In this document: positions 17,474 through 25,588 of the stretch, piece by piece
Layout: every line of letters begins with the position of its first letter
How positions within the stretch are numbered: position 1 is the stretch's first letter
Source: Streptomyces sp. ISL-94
Lineage (GTDB): Bacteria; Actinomycetota; Actinomycetes; Streptomycetales; Streptomycetaceae
NCBI RefSeq assembly: GCF_018614075.1
Contig: NZ_JAGGOZ010000049.1
Span: forward strand, 1-39,989
DNA: 39,989 bases
Reading direction: 5' to 3'
The notes under the pieces: model-generated
The model's input: only the letters and a program-made list of their open reading frames with translations
What the model was told of the DNA's origin: nothing
The model's database searches: none
Program-made: the position numbers and the translations under genes

Positions 17474-17505
17474 GAGGGGCCCCCGCCGGACAGCGGGGGC
17501 CCCTC
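17474..17505 (-). terminator. Hairpin terminator of the small FKBP gene
   Basis: A perfect 13-bp stem (GAGGGGCCCCCGC with its complement) closes a 6-base loop. It lies 21 bases past the FKBP stop and before pafB, so pafB probably has its own promoter. Confidence 0.85.
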
Positions 17506-17526
17506 AACCGATCGCGGATGTCCGGA

Positions 17527-17907
17527 TCAGCCGACCTTCACCAGGTCGCAGACGAAGATCAGCGTCTCGCCGGGAGCGATCGCGCCGCCCGCGCCACGGT
17601 CGCCGTAGGCGAGGCGGGCGGGGATCACCAGCTTGCGGCGGCCGCCGACCTTCATGCCCTGGACACCCTGGTCCCAGCCGGAGATGACCTGGCCGACACC
17701 GAGCTGGAACTGGAGCGCGGAGCCGCGGTTCCACGAGGCGTCGAACTCCTCGCCGGTGGAGAAGGCCACGCCCACGTAGTGCACGGAGACCCGGTCGCCG
17801 GCCTTGGCCTCGGCACCGTCGCCCAGCCAGATGTCCTCGATCACAAGGTCCTTCGGGGCTTCGCCCTCGGGAAAGTCGATCTCGGGCTTTTCGAGCTTGT
17901 CGCTCAC
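17527..17907 (-). CDS. FKBP-type peptidyl-prolyl cis-trans isomerase (cytosolic)
   Basis: A 126-residue single FKBP domain. It has the conserved VSVHYVGVAFSTGEEFDASW, LGVGQVISGWDQGVQGMKVG, RRKLVIPARLAYG and GETLIFVCDLV segments, and ends right after the fold. There is no signal peptide, so it is cytosolic. It catalyses prolyl isomerisation and may help folding. The GTG at 17907 has AGGAG seven bases upstream. An ATG 15 bases earlier lacks such a site. It directly follows a lipoprotein FKBP gene, forming a pair of isomerases between pafA and pafB. Confidence 0.93.
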   Translation of the reverse strand: MSDKLEKPEIDFPEGEAPKDLVIEDIWLGDGAEAKAGDRVSVHYVGVAFSTGEEFDASWNRGSALQFQLGVGQVISGWDQGVQGMKVGGRRKLVIPARLAYGDRGAGGAIAPGETLIFVCDLVKVG

Positions 17908-17953
17908 GGAACTGCTCCTCATACGTACGAACTGGGGGACAACCGGGACAGTC

Positions 17954-18895
17954 TTACACCACCGCGAGGATGTCGAGGCTGAAGACCAGCGTCGACTTGG
18001 CCGGGATGGTCCCCTGCTCCTTGTCCCCGAAGCCCTGGTCCGGCGGAATGACCAGCAGGATGCGGCTGCCGACCTTCTTGCCGACCAGGCCTTCCTTCAG
18101 ACCCTTGACCGAGAGCTGCTCCATCGGCCACGTGACCGTGGTGTCCGTGGAGTAGGTGCTCTCGAAGGTCTTGTCGTCCTTCCACGTCTTGCCGTTGAAC
18201 TTGACCACGACGTCGTCGGTGTCCTTCACCACCGCGCCGTCGCCCTCAAGGACATAGTCCGAAACCAGCTTGGCCGGCTCCGCGGTGTCCTTCGGGACGG
18301 TCACGGAGACTTCCTTGCCGTCCGTGTTCGTGCCGACCTTGGGCAGGTCCTTGTTGTCCTGCGCGACCTCCTTGCCCGTGGCCGAGGCCGGGACGGGGAT
18401 GCCCTTGACGATGTCCACGACGAAGACCAGCGTGGCGTTGGGCTTGATCTTGTCGCCCGAGCCCTGCTCGCCGTAACCGAGGGCCGGCGGGATCACGAGC
18501 TCCACACGGCTGCCGACCTTCTGGCCCTCCAGGCCCTGGTCCCAGCCCTTGATGACCGCGCCCGCACCGATGGTGACGTCGAACGGCTTGCCCTTGCCGA
18601 AGCTCTGGTCGAACGGCTCCTTGCCGTCCCACACCTGGCCGAGGTAGTTGACCTGGGCGATGTCGCCCTTCTTCAGCGCCGGGCCGGTGCCCTCGCTGAC
18701 GGTCTCCACCTTCAGTTCCTTCGGCGGCTCGCCCTTCCCCTTCGACAGGGTGGGCGTCTCCCCGAACTTGGCGCCCTTGGTGATCGCGGGCACCCCGTTC
18801 TTCATCTGGGCGGAGTCGGAGCCGCTGTCGTCGCCACACGCTGCTGTCGTCAGCAGCAGAAGGGGTACGACCAGCAGGCCGGCAAGTCGGCGCAC
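17954..18895 (-). CDS. FKBP-type isomerase lipoprotein with two FKBP domains
   Basis: A 313-residue exported lipoprotein. The signal peptide MRRLAGLLVVPLLLLTTAAC gives a lipidated Cys20 followed by GDDSGSDS. Two FKBP domains follow: one at about 65-155 (NYLGQVWDGKEPFDQSFG, IKGWDQGLEGQKVGSRVELV) and a second, more diverged one at about 200-313 (VKFNGKTWKDDKTFESTY, GLKEGLVGKKVGSRILLV). It probably folds secreted proteins at the outer face of the membrane. The GTG at 18895 has GAGG nearby; the frame upstream is not coding. It lies 46 bases before the cytosolic FKBP gene. Confidence 0.92.
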   Translation of the reverse strand: MRRLAGLLVVPLLLLTTAACGDDSGSDSAQMKNGVPAITKGAKFGETPTLSKGKGEPPKELKVETVSEGTGPALKKGDIAQVNYLGQVWDGKEPFDQSFGKGKPFDVTIGAGAVIKGWDQGLEGQKVGSRVELVIPPALGYGEQGSGDKIKPNATLVFVVDIVKGIPVPASATGKEVAQDNKDLPKVGTNTDGKEVSVTVPKDTAEPAKLVSDYVLEGDGAVVKDTDDVVVKFNGKTWKDDKTFESTYSTDTTVTWPMEQLSVKGLKEGLVGKKVGSRILLVIPPDQGFGDKEQGTIPAKSTLVFSLDILAVV

Positions 18896-18950
18896 GTGTT
18901 CCTCAGATCTCAGACGGCAAGGCGGTCGTCGCCACTCTAAGCCGTGGGCA

Positions 18951-18979
18951 GGGCCCCGTACGAGATACGTACGGGGCCC
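18951..18979 (-). terminator. Hairpin terminator of pafA
   Basis: A perfect 12-bp stem (GGGCCCCGTACG with its complement) with a 5-base loop lies 44 bases past the pafA stop, between pafA and the FKBP lipoprotein gene. Confidence 0.85.
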
Positions 18980-19023
18980 CGGCCAAGATCGGTGCGATGT
19001 CACACCGTGCACGTCCGTACGGG

Positions 19024-20385
19024 CTACATGCCCGCGATGAGCTTCTCCACCCGGTCGTCCACCGACCGGAACGGGTCCTTGCACAGCACCGTCCGCTGCG
19101 CCTGGTCATTGAGCTTCAGGTGCACCCAGTCGACCGTGAAGTCCCGCCGCTGCTCCTGAGCCCGGCGGATGAAGTCGCCGCGCAGCCGCGCCCTCGTCGT
19201 CTGCGGGGGCACCGACTTGCCCTCGAAGATCTTGAGGTCGTTGCAGATCCGCGCCGCCTGCCCCTTGCGCTCCAGCAGGTAGTACAGCCCGCGCCGACGG
19301 TGGATGTCGTGGTAGGCGAGGTCTATCTGAGCCACCCGCGGGTTCGACATCGTCATGTTGTGCTTGCCCCGGTACCGCTCGATCAACTGGTACTTCATGA
19401 CCCAGTCGATCTCGGTCCCGATCCGGTCCAGGTCCTCCGCCTCGATGGCGTCCAGGGTCCGGCCCCACAGCTCCAGCACCTGGTCCACCACCCCGGTACG
19501 GATCCCCCGGCGCTCGGCGAAGTCCACGGCCTTGTCGTAGTACTCCCGCTGGATCTCCAGCGCCGAGGCCTCCCGGCCGCTCGCCAGACGCACCTTGCGC
19601 TGACCCGTGATGTCATGGCTGACCTCGCGGATCGCCCGGATCGGGTTCTCCAGCGTCAGGTCCCGCATCACCGTGCCCGCCTCGATCATGCGCAGCACCA
19701 GGTCGGTGGCCCCGACCTTCAGCAGCATGGTCGTCTCGGACATGTTCGAGTCGCCGACGATCACGTGCAGACGGCGGTAGCGCTCCGCGTCCGCGTGCGG
19801 CTCGTCCCGGGTGTTGATGATCGGCCGCGACCGGGTCGTGGCAGAGCTGACGCCCTCCCAGATGTGCTCGGCCCGCTGGCTGACGCAGTAGACCGCGCCC
19901 CGAGGCGTCTGGAGCACCTTGCCCGCGCCGCAGATCAGCTGCCGCGTGACAAGGAACGGAATGAGAATGTCCGCCAGGCGGGAGAATTCCCCGTGCCGGG
20001 CCACCAGGTAGTTCTCGTGGCAGCCGTACGAGTTGCCCGCCGAGTCGGTGTTGTTCTTGAAGAGGTAGACGTCGCCCGCGATTCCCTCCTCGTGCAGGCG
20101 GCGTTCGGCGTCGACGAGCAGTCCTTCGAGAATGCGCTCGCCTGCTTTGTCGTGCGTGACCAGTTCGGTCACGTTGTCGCATTCGGGAGTTGCATATTCC
20201 GGATGCGAACCCACGTCGAGGTACAGGCGGGCGCCGTTCCGCAGGAAGACATTGCTGCTGCGGCCCCATGACACAACACGGCGGAAGAGGTAGCGCGCCA
20301 CTTCGTCAGGAGACAGTCGGCGCTGTCCCCTGAACGTGCACGTGACGCCGTACTCGTTCTCCAGCCCGAAAATGCGGCGGTCCAT
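19024..20385 (-). CDS. pafA: Pup-protein ligase PafA
   Basis: A 453-residue ligase that joins the C-terminal glutamate of Pup to substrate lysines using ATP. It has the N-terminal [12 protein letters not shown] strand, the catalytic Asp57 in [34 protein letters not shown], the nucleotide-site [19 protein letters not shown], and the small C-terminal domain [20 protein letters not shown]. These agree along the whole length with mycobacterial PafA. The message is probably leaderless: TAATGT ends seven bases before the ATG. The gene is separated from the prc/pup genes by an MFS and a LacI gene. Confidence 0.97.
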   Translation of the reverse strand: MDRRIFGLENEYGVTCTFRGQRRLSPDEVARYLFRRVVSWGRSSNVFLRNGARLYLDVGSHPEYATPECDNVTELVTHDKAGERILEGLLVDAERRLHEEGIAGDVYLFKNNTDSAGNSYGCHENYLVARHGEFSRLADILIPFLVTRQLICGAGKVLQTPRGAVYCVSQRAEHIWEGVSSATTRSRPIINTRDEPHADAERYRRLHVIVGDSNMSETTMLLKVGATDLVLRMIEAGTVMRDLTLENPIRAIREVSHDITGQRKVRLASGREASALEIQREYYDKAVDFAERRGIRTGVVDQVLELWGRTLDAIEAEDLDRIGTEIDWVMKYQLIERYRGKHNMTMSNPRVAQIDLAYHDIHRRRGLYYLLERKGQAARICNDLKIFEGKSVPPQTTRARLRGDFIRRAQEQRRDFTVDWVHLKLNDQAQRTVLCKDPFRSVDDRVEKLIAGM

Positions 20386-20391
20386 GACTGA

Positions 20392-20397
20392 ACATTA
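20392..20397 (-). promoter_or_regulatory. -10 box for leaderless pafA
   Basis: TAATGT on the minus strand ends seven bases before the pafA ATG, and the six bases between (TCAGTC) hold no ribosome site. It lies in the 116-base gap after the MFS gene, so pafA can be transcribed independently of that gene. Confidence 0.6.
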
Positions 20398-20501
20398 CGC
20401 CTTCTGCCCTCTTCTGAAACCGGGTTCGAGACGCCATTTCGATCAGTTTGGCGAACCACACCGGCGAAAACCCCCGACAGCACCGCCCACCAGCCCCCCG
20501 A

Positions 20502-21776
20502 TCAGCCCGCCGAGGAGACCTCCGACCCGACCCCGGACGACCCCTCCGGCGCAGCCCCTGACACCCCGTCCGCCGAACCCGCCACCGCCCGGCTCCGGCC
20601 CGGACTCGCCAGCACCCGCTGAGTCACCGTCAGCACCAGCAGCGCCGCCGCCCCGCCCGCACTCGCCACCCCGAAACTCGACGCCGTACCGCCCAGCTCC
20701 ACCGCCGGACCCGCCACCGCCGTACCGATCGCCGCCCCCACCCCGAAGAAGGTCACCAGCCACGAGAACGCCTCCGTCACCGTCCCCGCCGGAGCATGCC
20801 GGTCCACCACGATGAACGCACACGCGATCGCCGGCGCCAGGAACACACCCGCGAGCGCCGTCAGCACCGCCATCGCCACCGGCCCCGGCGTCAGCACCAG
20901 CGGCAGATAGCACACCGCCAGCAGCGCGACCAGCACCCACAGCCGCCGCTCCGGCGCACCCGTCCACCGGCGCGCCCCGTACGCCACACCGCCGATCAGC
21001 GCACCCAGGCCCAACGCCGCCATCAGCCAGCCGTACACCGCCCGGTCCCCGTGGTCATCGGCGTACGCCACACCCGCCACCGTGATCGACCCCAGCGCCG
21101 TCCCCACGAAGAAGAAGGCCCCCAGCAGCGCCAGCAGACCCCGCGAACGCAGCGCACCCAGCCAGTGCGCCTCCCGCGGCTCCGAACGCCACCGGCGCGA
21201 CGGCTCCGACACCACCACCGACAGCGCACCCAGCACCCCGATGGCATTGAGCGCCAGCAACGCCCCGGCCGGCGACCACAGCGCCACGAACAGCGTCACC
21301 AGCAGCGGGCCGACCGTGAACATGACCTCCTGGGCCACCGCGTCCATCGCGTACGCGGCGTGCACCCGCTCCTCCTTGCCGCCCAGCACACTCGGCCACA
21401 GCGCCCGCAGGCCGCCCTCAAGCGGCGGCGTGAACAGCCCCGCCACGGCCACCGCGGCATAAGCGGCCACCGCCGACCCCGTACCCGCCACGGCCAGCCA
21501 CACCATCCCGAGCGCCGAGACCAGCGAGGCCGGCAGCTGCACCCTCGGCTGCCCGTACAGGTCCACCGCGCGGCCCAGCAGCGGCTGCCCCACCGCGTTG
21601 GCCACCCCGTACGCGGCGGCCAGCGCCCCCGCGAGGCTGTAGCTGCCGCCCTCGGCCCGCGTGAACAGCACGATCGCGATCGGCGCCGTGCCGTTGGGCA
21701 GCCGGCCTATGAGCGTGCCCACCAGCAGCCTCGCGGCGTGCCGGGTCCTGAGCAGCTCCGCGTAACCCGCGGCCAT
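20502..21776 (-). CDS. MFS transporter (efflux or sugar type)
   Basis: A 424-residue major facilitator with about twelve membrane helices. It starts MAAGYAELLRTRHAARLL and has PNGTAPIAIVLF in helix 1, a GQPLLGRAVDLYGQPR loop in the A-motif position between helices 2 and 3, and a disordered Ser/Gly/Ala-rich tail of about 40 residues. The ATG at 21776 has GGAAGGGGGCGAC before it. The much longer open frame upstream is a shadow of the LacI gene. It is divergent from a LacI regulator with two TACGTA sites between them. The substrate is unknown. Confidence 0.85.
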   Translation of the reverse strand: MAAGYAELLRTRHAARLLVGTLIGRLPNGTAPIAIVLFTRAEGGSYSLAGALAAAYGVANAVGQPLLGRAVDLYGQPRVQLPASLVSALGMVWLAVAGTGSAVAAYAAVAVAGLFTPPLEGGLRALWPSVLGGKEERVHAAYAMDAVAQEVMFTVGPLLVTLFVALWSPAGALLALNAIGVLGALSVVVSEPSRRWRSEPREAHWLGALRSRGLLALLGAFFFVGTALGSITVAGVAYADDHGDRAVYGWLMAALGLGALIGGVAYGARRWTGAPERRLWVLVALLAVCYLPLVLTPGPVAMAVLTALAGVFLAPAIACAFIVVDRHAPAGTVTEAFSWLVTFFGVGAAIGTAVAGPAVELGGTASSFGVASAGGAAALLVLTVTQRVLASPGRSRAVAGSADGVSGAAPEGSSGVGSEVSSAG

Positions 21777-21809
21777 GTCGCCCCCTTCCACCCGGATCCC
21801 ACCGGGGTA

Positions 21810-21838
21810 ATACGTATAACGTGACGGGTCATACGTAC
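21810..21838. promoter_or_regulatory. Double TACGTA operator between MFS and LacI genes
   Basis: ATACGTAT (21810-21817) and ATACGTAC (21831-21838) share the palindromic core TACGTA. Their centres are exactly 21 bases apart, two helical turns. The first sits in a 14-base near-palindrome GTAATACGTATAAC. TATAAC (21815-21820) could serve as the lacI -10 box. Control by the adjacent LacI protein is inferred. Confidence 0.6.
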
Positions 21839-21911
21839 CATGGCCGCAGGTCACCGGTCCACCCCGCCGACCGCCCCCACCCCGCCCGACCACCCACTTC
21901 AGGAGCCCCCT

Positions 21912-22904
21912 GTGACGAGACCCACCAGCCGGGACGTCGCCACCGCCGCCGGGGTCTCCCAGGCCACCGTCTCCCTCGTCCTCGGCGACAAATGGCGCGG
22001 CCGCGTCTCCGAACGCACCGCCGGCCTCGTCCGCGAAGCCGCCACCCGCCTCGGCTACCGCCCCAACCTCGCCGCCCGCAACCTCCGCCTCGGCTCCACC
22101 CGCACCGCCCTCCTCGTCGTCCCCGCCCTCACCAACGAATTCTTCGCCCGCGTCTACACCGGCGCCGCCCGCGTCGCCGCCGAACACGGCTTCGGCGTCG
22201 TCCTCTACCCCTCCCCCGACGGCACCGGCCCCGCCCGCGACCCCTTCGCCTCCGCCCGCGCCGCCCTCGACGGAGTCATCGCCTCCTCCATGGCCGCCCA
22301 CACCCTCGACGCCCTCGGCCGCGACGGACTCCCCCTCGTCATGCTCGACAGCGACCCCACCGCCGGCACCGCCGCCGCCCACGTCAACCTCGCCATGGCC
22401 GACGGCATGCGACAAGTCGCCGAACACCTCCTCGCCCACGGCCACCGGCGCTTCCTCCACCTCGCCTCCGCCGTCGACTCCTGGACCTTCCAGATCCGCG
22501 CCGAAGCCCTCACCGCCCACCTGGGACCCGACACCCAGCTGCGCACCGTACGGGCCCCGCTCAGCGTGGACGGCGCCCGTACCGCCATCGAGGCCGCCCT
22601 CGCGGCACCCGGATCCCACCCCACCGCCATCGTCTGCGACGACGACATCCTCGCCGCCGGCGCCTGCAAAGCCGCCCGCCGCCTCGGCCTGCGCGTCCCC
22701 GACGACCTCTCCGTCACCGGCTTCGACGACCTCGCCCTCGCCACCGCCGTCGAACCCGAGCTCACCACCGTCCGGCTCCCCGCCGAACGCGTCGGCGAAC
22801 AGGGCATGACCGCCCTCCTCGCCGTCCTCGACGGCTCCACCTGGACCGCCCCCGACATCCCCGTCGACCTCGTCGTCCGCGACTCCTCCGGCCCCGCCCG
22901 CTGA
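21912..22904 (+). CDS. LacI/GalR family transcriptional regulator
   Basis: A 330-residue repressor. The N-terminal HTH is TSRDVATAAGVSQATVSLVLG, with the hinge helix GYRPNLAARNLRLGST. A type I periplasmic-binding-like sensor domain follows (LLVVPALTNEFFARVYTGA, VICDDDILAAGACKAARRLG, VTGFDDLALATAVEPELTTV). I chose the GTG at 21912, six bases after AGGAG. The frame open from 21840 runs through the operator. It probably represses itself and the divergent MFS gene. The ligand, likely a sugar or related compound, is unknown. Confidence 0.9.
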   Translation: MTRPTSRDVATAAGVSQATVSLVLGDKWRGRVSERTAGLVREAATRLGYRPNLAARNLRLGSTRTALLVVPALTNEFFARVYTGAARVAAEHGFGVVLYPSPDGTGPARDPFASARAALDGVIASSMAAHTLDALGRDGLPLVMLDSDPTAGTAAAHVNLAMADGMRQVAEHLLAHGHRRFLHLASAVDSWTFQIRAEALTAHLGPDTQLRTVRAPLSVDGARTAIEAALAAPGSHPTAIVCDDDILAAGACKAARRLGLRVPDDLSVTGFDDLALATAVEPELTTVRLPAERVGEQGMTALLAVLDGSTWTAPDIPVDLVVRDSSGPAR

Positions 22905-22913
22905 CACGACGAA

Positions 22914-22944
22914 GCCCCGGCCCGCCGAAACGGCAGACCGGGGC
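22914..22944. terminator. Bidirectional terminator between lacI and prcA
   Basis: An outer stem GCCCCGG/CCGGGGC (22914-22920 with 22938-22944) encloses an inner GCCG-aaa-CGGC hairpin. It lies between the two convergent stops, 16 bases before the prcA stop, and can end both transcripts. Confidence 0.8.
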
Positions 22945-22960
22945 CCTCGCTGAACCACTC

Positions 22961-23725
22961 CTACTCGGCGTCGTCCTCCGGCGCCTCGTCGTTCGACACC
23001 GCATCCGCCTGCGCAGCCGCCGGAACGTCCGCCTCCAGCAGCCGCGACAGCTGCCGGCCCCGGATCCGCTTGAACTTCCGCTGCTGCGACCGCGTCCGGT
23101 CCAGCACCGCCACCTCCAGCCGCTCCGCCGGAATCGCCTTGTCCGCACCGTTCGCCTGGCTCGACAGCGCCTGCACCGCCAGCTTCAGCGCGTCCGGCAG
23201 CGTCATCCCGTCCTGATGACGCTGATCCAGGAACGTACTGATCTGCTCGGCGTTGCCGCCCACCGCGACCGAACCGTGCTCGTCCACGATCGACCCGTCA
23301 TGCGGAAGCCGGTAGATCTGATCGCCCGCGGCGGTCGCCCCCACCTCGGCCACGACCAGCTCCACCTCGTACGGCTTCTCACCCGCACTCGAAAAAATGG
23401 TGCCGAGCGTCTGCGCGTACACATTCGCCAGCCCACGGGCCGTCACATCGCCACGGTCATAGGTGTATCCGCGCAGATCGGCATACCGCACACCGCCGAT
23501 CCGCAGATTCTCGTACTCGTTGTACTTGCCGGCGGCCGCGAAGCCGATCCGGTCATAGATCTCGCTGAACTTGTGCAGCGCACGGGACGGGTTCTCACCG
23601 ACGAACACGATGCCGTCGGCATACTGCAGCACGACCAGGCTGCGACCGCGGGCGATGCCCTTCCGGGCGTATTCCGCCCGGTCGGCCATCGCCTGCTGGG
23701 GTGACACATAGAACGGAGTCGACAC
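22961..23725 (-). CDS. prcA: 20S proteasome alpha subunit PrcA
   Basis: A 254-residue alpha subunit that forms the outer gating rings of the 20S core. It starts [23 protein letters not shown], the N-terminal gate and helix H0, then [20 protein letters not shown] and [13 protein letters not shown], with a charged, probably disordered C-terminal tail rich in Asp/Glu/Ala. The tail lacks a TTG-like active site, as expected for alpha. The start is a GTG with GGACGGAAAG upstream. It follows prcB by 46 bases and is the last gene of the pup-proteasome transcript, ended by a hairpin. Confidence 0.97.
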   Translation of the reverse strand: MSTPFYVSPQQAMADRAEYARKGIARGRSLVVLQYADGIVFVGENPSRALHKFSEIYDRIGFAAAGKYNEYENLRIGGVRYADLRGYTYDRGDVTARGLANVYAQTLGTIFSSAGEKPYEVELVVAEVGATAAGDQIYRLPHDGSIVDEHGSVAVGGNAEQISTFLDQRHQDGMTLPDALKLAVQALSSQANGADKAIPAERLEVAVLDRTRSQQRKFKRIRGRQLSRLLEADVPAAAQADAVSNDEAPEDDAE

Positions 23726-23771
23726 CGGCTTTCCGTCCCTTTCTTCTGGGCGCCCACAGGGCGACGGATGA

Positions 23772-24611
23772 TCAGAGCAGGGCGGCGCGCGGGCCGTCGG
23801 GCTGCTCCAGCCGACGGTTGGTGACCGTACGGGCGAGCTCCTGCGACTCGTCGTCGGTCAGCCTGCGGAAACCCTCGTCGGTGATCACGGTGACGATCGG
23901 GTAGATGTGGCGGTACAGGTCCGGCCCACCGGTCGCCGAGTCGTCGTCGGCGGCGTCGTACAGCGCCTGCACGACCAGCGTGGTGGCCTGCTCCTCCGTC
24001 AGATCGGGGCGGAAGAGCTTCTTCATGGAGCCCCGGGCGAAGATCGAACCGGAGCCGGTGGCGGCAAAGCCGTGCTCCTCGGAGCGGCCGCCCGTCACGT
24101 CGTAGGAGAAGATCCGGCCCTTCTCCTTGATTTCGTCGTACCCGGCGAAGAGCGGCACGACGGCCAGCCCCTGCATCGCCATGCCCAGATTGCTCCGGAT
24201 CATGGTCGAGAGCCGGTTCGCCTTGCCCTCCAGCGAAAGGGTCGTCCCCTCCACCTTCTCGAAGTGCTCCAGCTCCAGCTGGAACAGCTTCACCATCTCC
24301 ACGGCCAGGCCTGCCGTACCGGCGATGCCCACCGCCGAGTACTCGTCGGCCGGGAACACCTTCTCGATGTCCCGCTGCGCGATCATGTTCCCCATGGTCG
24401 CCCGCCGGTCACCGGCCAGCACGACCCCTCCGGGGAAGGTGGCGGCAACGATGGTCGTCCCGTGCGGCGCCTCGACGACACCCTCCGGCAGCCTGCGGTT
24501 GCCGGGCAGCATCTCGGGCGAGTGCGCGCCCAGGAAGTCCATGAAGGACGACGACCCCGGCGTCAGGAAGGCTGCCGGTAGACGCCCTGTGCTACGAGTG
24601 TTGGCTTCCAC
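23772..24611 (-). CDS. prcB: 20S proteasome beta subunit PrcB
   Basis: A 279-residue catalytic beta subunit made as a proprotein. A 51-residue propeptide ends EAPHG, and autolysis before Thr52 ([17 protein letters not shown]) exposes the N-terminal threonine nucleophile. Further family motifs are [20 protein letters not shown] and [19 protein letters not shown]. The start is a GTG six bases after GGAGG. This ribosome site and start lie inside the end of the upstream endonuclease gene (20-base overlap), so the two are probably translationally coupled. Confidence 0.97.
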   Translation of the reverse strand: MEANTRSTGRLPAAFLTPGSSSFMDFLGAHSPEMLPGNRRLPEGVVEAPHGTTIVAATFPGGVVLAGDRRATMGNMIAQRDIEKVFPADEYSAVGIAGTAGLAVEMVKLFQLELEHFEKVEGTTLSLEGKANRLSTMIRSNLGMAMQGLAVVPLFAGYDEIKEKGRIFSYDVTGGRSEEHGFAATGSGSIFARGSMKKLFRPDLTEEQATTLVVQALYDAADDDSATGGPDLYRHIYPIVTVITDEGFRRLTDDESQELARTVTNRRLEQPDGPRAALL

Positions 24612-25149
24612 GCGTTCCCTCCAAGTATTCGGCGGCCCGACGCATGCAGTCAGGATTGTCCTTCAAGAGTCCAATGCCTACGTTGCAGTTCAAGCACAGT
24701 ACGCCACGGACCCTACCCGTCGAGTGGCAATGATCCACATGCACGGCGGGAGCGCGGAGACAGACGCAACAGACGCCATCCTGCGCCGCGATCATCCCGT
24801 CGCGCTCAGCCTCGGTGATGCCGTATGAACGTGCGAGATAGTGGGCACGACCCTCGATCGCCCGGCAAGCTTTGCAGCGTGTGGACAATCCGTCGAATGC
24901 CGTCCTGTTCCGATCCCATTCCGCGTGGGACTTGATCTCACCGCACTGCCGGCAGTGCTTGTAGCCGACCTGGGCCTTCACCAGAGGTCGGACATTCTTA
25001 CCCTTCACCTTCTGGCGTTCATGGTGGTACTCCGCCGCACACGGCCTGCAGTAGCACTGCAGGCCGTCCCGTGCGGCCCGGTTAGCGGCGAAGGCCTCAC
25101 GCGCCTTCGTGACCCCACACCGAGGACACCGCTTCGCAGGTTCGGACAC
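24592..25149 (-). CDS. Endonuclease VII-like HNH protein with zinc ribbons
   Basis: A 185-residue protein whose C-terminal half (about 108-175) is a recombination endonuclease VII/HNH domain: [20 protein letters not shown]130, the VDHCH catalytic strand (D139-H140) and LCLNCN with C152/C155. The N-terminal part holds two similar zinc ribbons, C8-x2-C11 with C34-x2-C37 and C66-x2-C69 with C92-x2-C95, which look like an internal duplication. Phage endonuclease VII cuts branched DNA. The chromosomal role is unknown. The GTG start has GGAGGGTGA ahead. It lies 43 bases after pup and overlaps prcB by 20 bases. From memory the same position is occupied in S. coelicolor. Confidence 0.88.
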   Translation of the reverse strand: MSEPAKRCPRCGVTKAREAFAANRAARDGLQCYCRPCAAEYHHERQKVKGKNVRPLVKAQVGYKHCRQCGEIKSHAEWDRNRTAFDGLSTRCKACRAIEGRAHYLARSYGITEAERDGMIAAQDGVCCVCLRAPAVHVDHCHSTGRVRGVLCLNCNVGIGLLKDNPDCMRRAAEYLEGTRGSQHS

Positions 25150-25192
25150 TCACCCTCCCCCGGTGCCCTTCACCTTTGATTCGAAGGCAAAA

Positions 25193-25405
25193 TCACTGGC
25201 CACCCTTTTGAACGAAGGACCTCACGAAGTCCTCGGCGTTCTCCTCTAGGACATCGTCAATCTCGTCAAGTACGGAGTCGACGTCGTCGGAGAGCTTCTC
25301 CTGGCGCTCCTTGAGGTCGGTCGATTCCTCGACCGCCGCCTCCTCGACCTCCTCGGTCGAGCGCGTCGCCTTCTGCTGTCCGCCGCCGGTGTCCTTGGTC
25401 GCCAT
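25193..25405 (-). CDS. pup: Prokaryotic ubiquitin-like protein Pup
   Basis: A 70-residue disordered modifier. It has a Gln/Lys/Thr-rich start (MATKDTGGGQQKATR), an acidic helical centre (SDDVDSVLDEIDDVLEENAE) that docks on the ARC coiled coil, and the C-terminal FVQKGGQ. The final Gln70 must be deamidated by Dop before PafA can ligate it. I chose the ATG at 25405, with GAGG close upstream. The 11-codon extension lacks family similarity. A candidate damage-type promoter and a leader hairpin lie between it and dop. Confidence 0.97.
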   Translation of the reverse strand: MATKDTGGGQQKATRSTEEVEEAAVEESTDLKERQEKLSDDVDSVLDEIDDVLEENAEDFVRSFVQKGGQ

Positions 25406-25441
25406 GTCTACCTCACCCCGCTCGGTTCGCACGCTCACGTC

Positions 25442-25467
25442 GAGAGACCCCGGATTCGGGATCTCTC
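25442..25467 (-). promoter_or_regulatory. Hairpin in the pup leader
   Basis: GAGAGA-C-CCCG-gatt-CGGG-A-TCTCTC forms an 11-position stem with one mismatch and a 4-base loop, ending 36 bases before the pup ATG. If the promoter at 25488-25510 is used, this hairpin would be in the 5' untranslated region and could protect the message or tune translation. Confidence 0.6.
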
Positions 25468-25482
25468 AAGATCAGACCCTAC

Positions 25483-25508
25483 GTCGGACCCTACAAGGAG
25501 GGTCCGAC
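25483..25508. repeat. Perfect 10-bp inverted repeat between dop and pup
   Basis: GTCGGACCCT-acaagg-AGGGTCCGAC, 80 bases past the dop stop. It could be the dop terminator. However, on the minus strand it overlaps a TGTCG-N11-TAGGGT promoter-like element, so it may instead be an operator. Confidence 0.8.
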
Positions 25509-25510
25509 AT
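25488..25510 (-). promoter_or_regulatory. PafBC/RecA-NDp-like promoter candidate for pup
   Basis: On the minus strand ATGTCG-GAC-N8-TAGGGT keeps the TGTCR and TAnnnT blocks at the exact 11-base spacing of the RecA-NDp motif; only the lower-case gtg part fails. A start near 25481 would give a leader of about 76 bases. A second TAGGGT at 25476-25481 lacks the upstream block. Confidence 0.45.
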
Positions 25511-25588
25511 TCGTCCCCGCACTTGCATAACGTCCGGCTTTCTTCATGATTCCCGGACCGGAGGCCTTTCAGGCCCCTTCAGGCCCAC

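Noticed and set aside
20502..22958. 818-codon frame that seems to extend the MFS protein
   Set aside because: The upstream 394 codons are Gly/Val/Ala low-complexity antisense to lacI. The transporter begins at the ATG at 21776 with a good ribosome site.
25483..25508. Riboswitch between dop and pup
   Set aside because: Only simple stems are visible, with no junctions or conserved core of a known riboswitch class.
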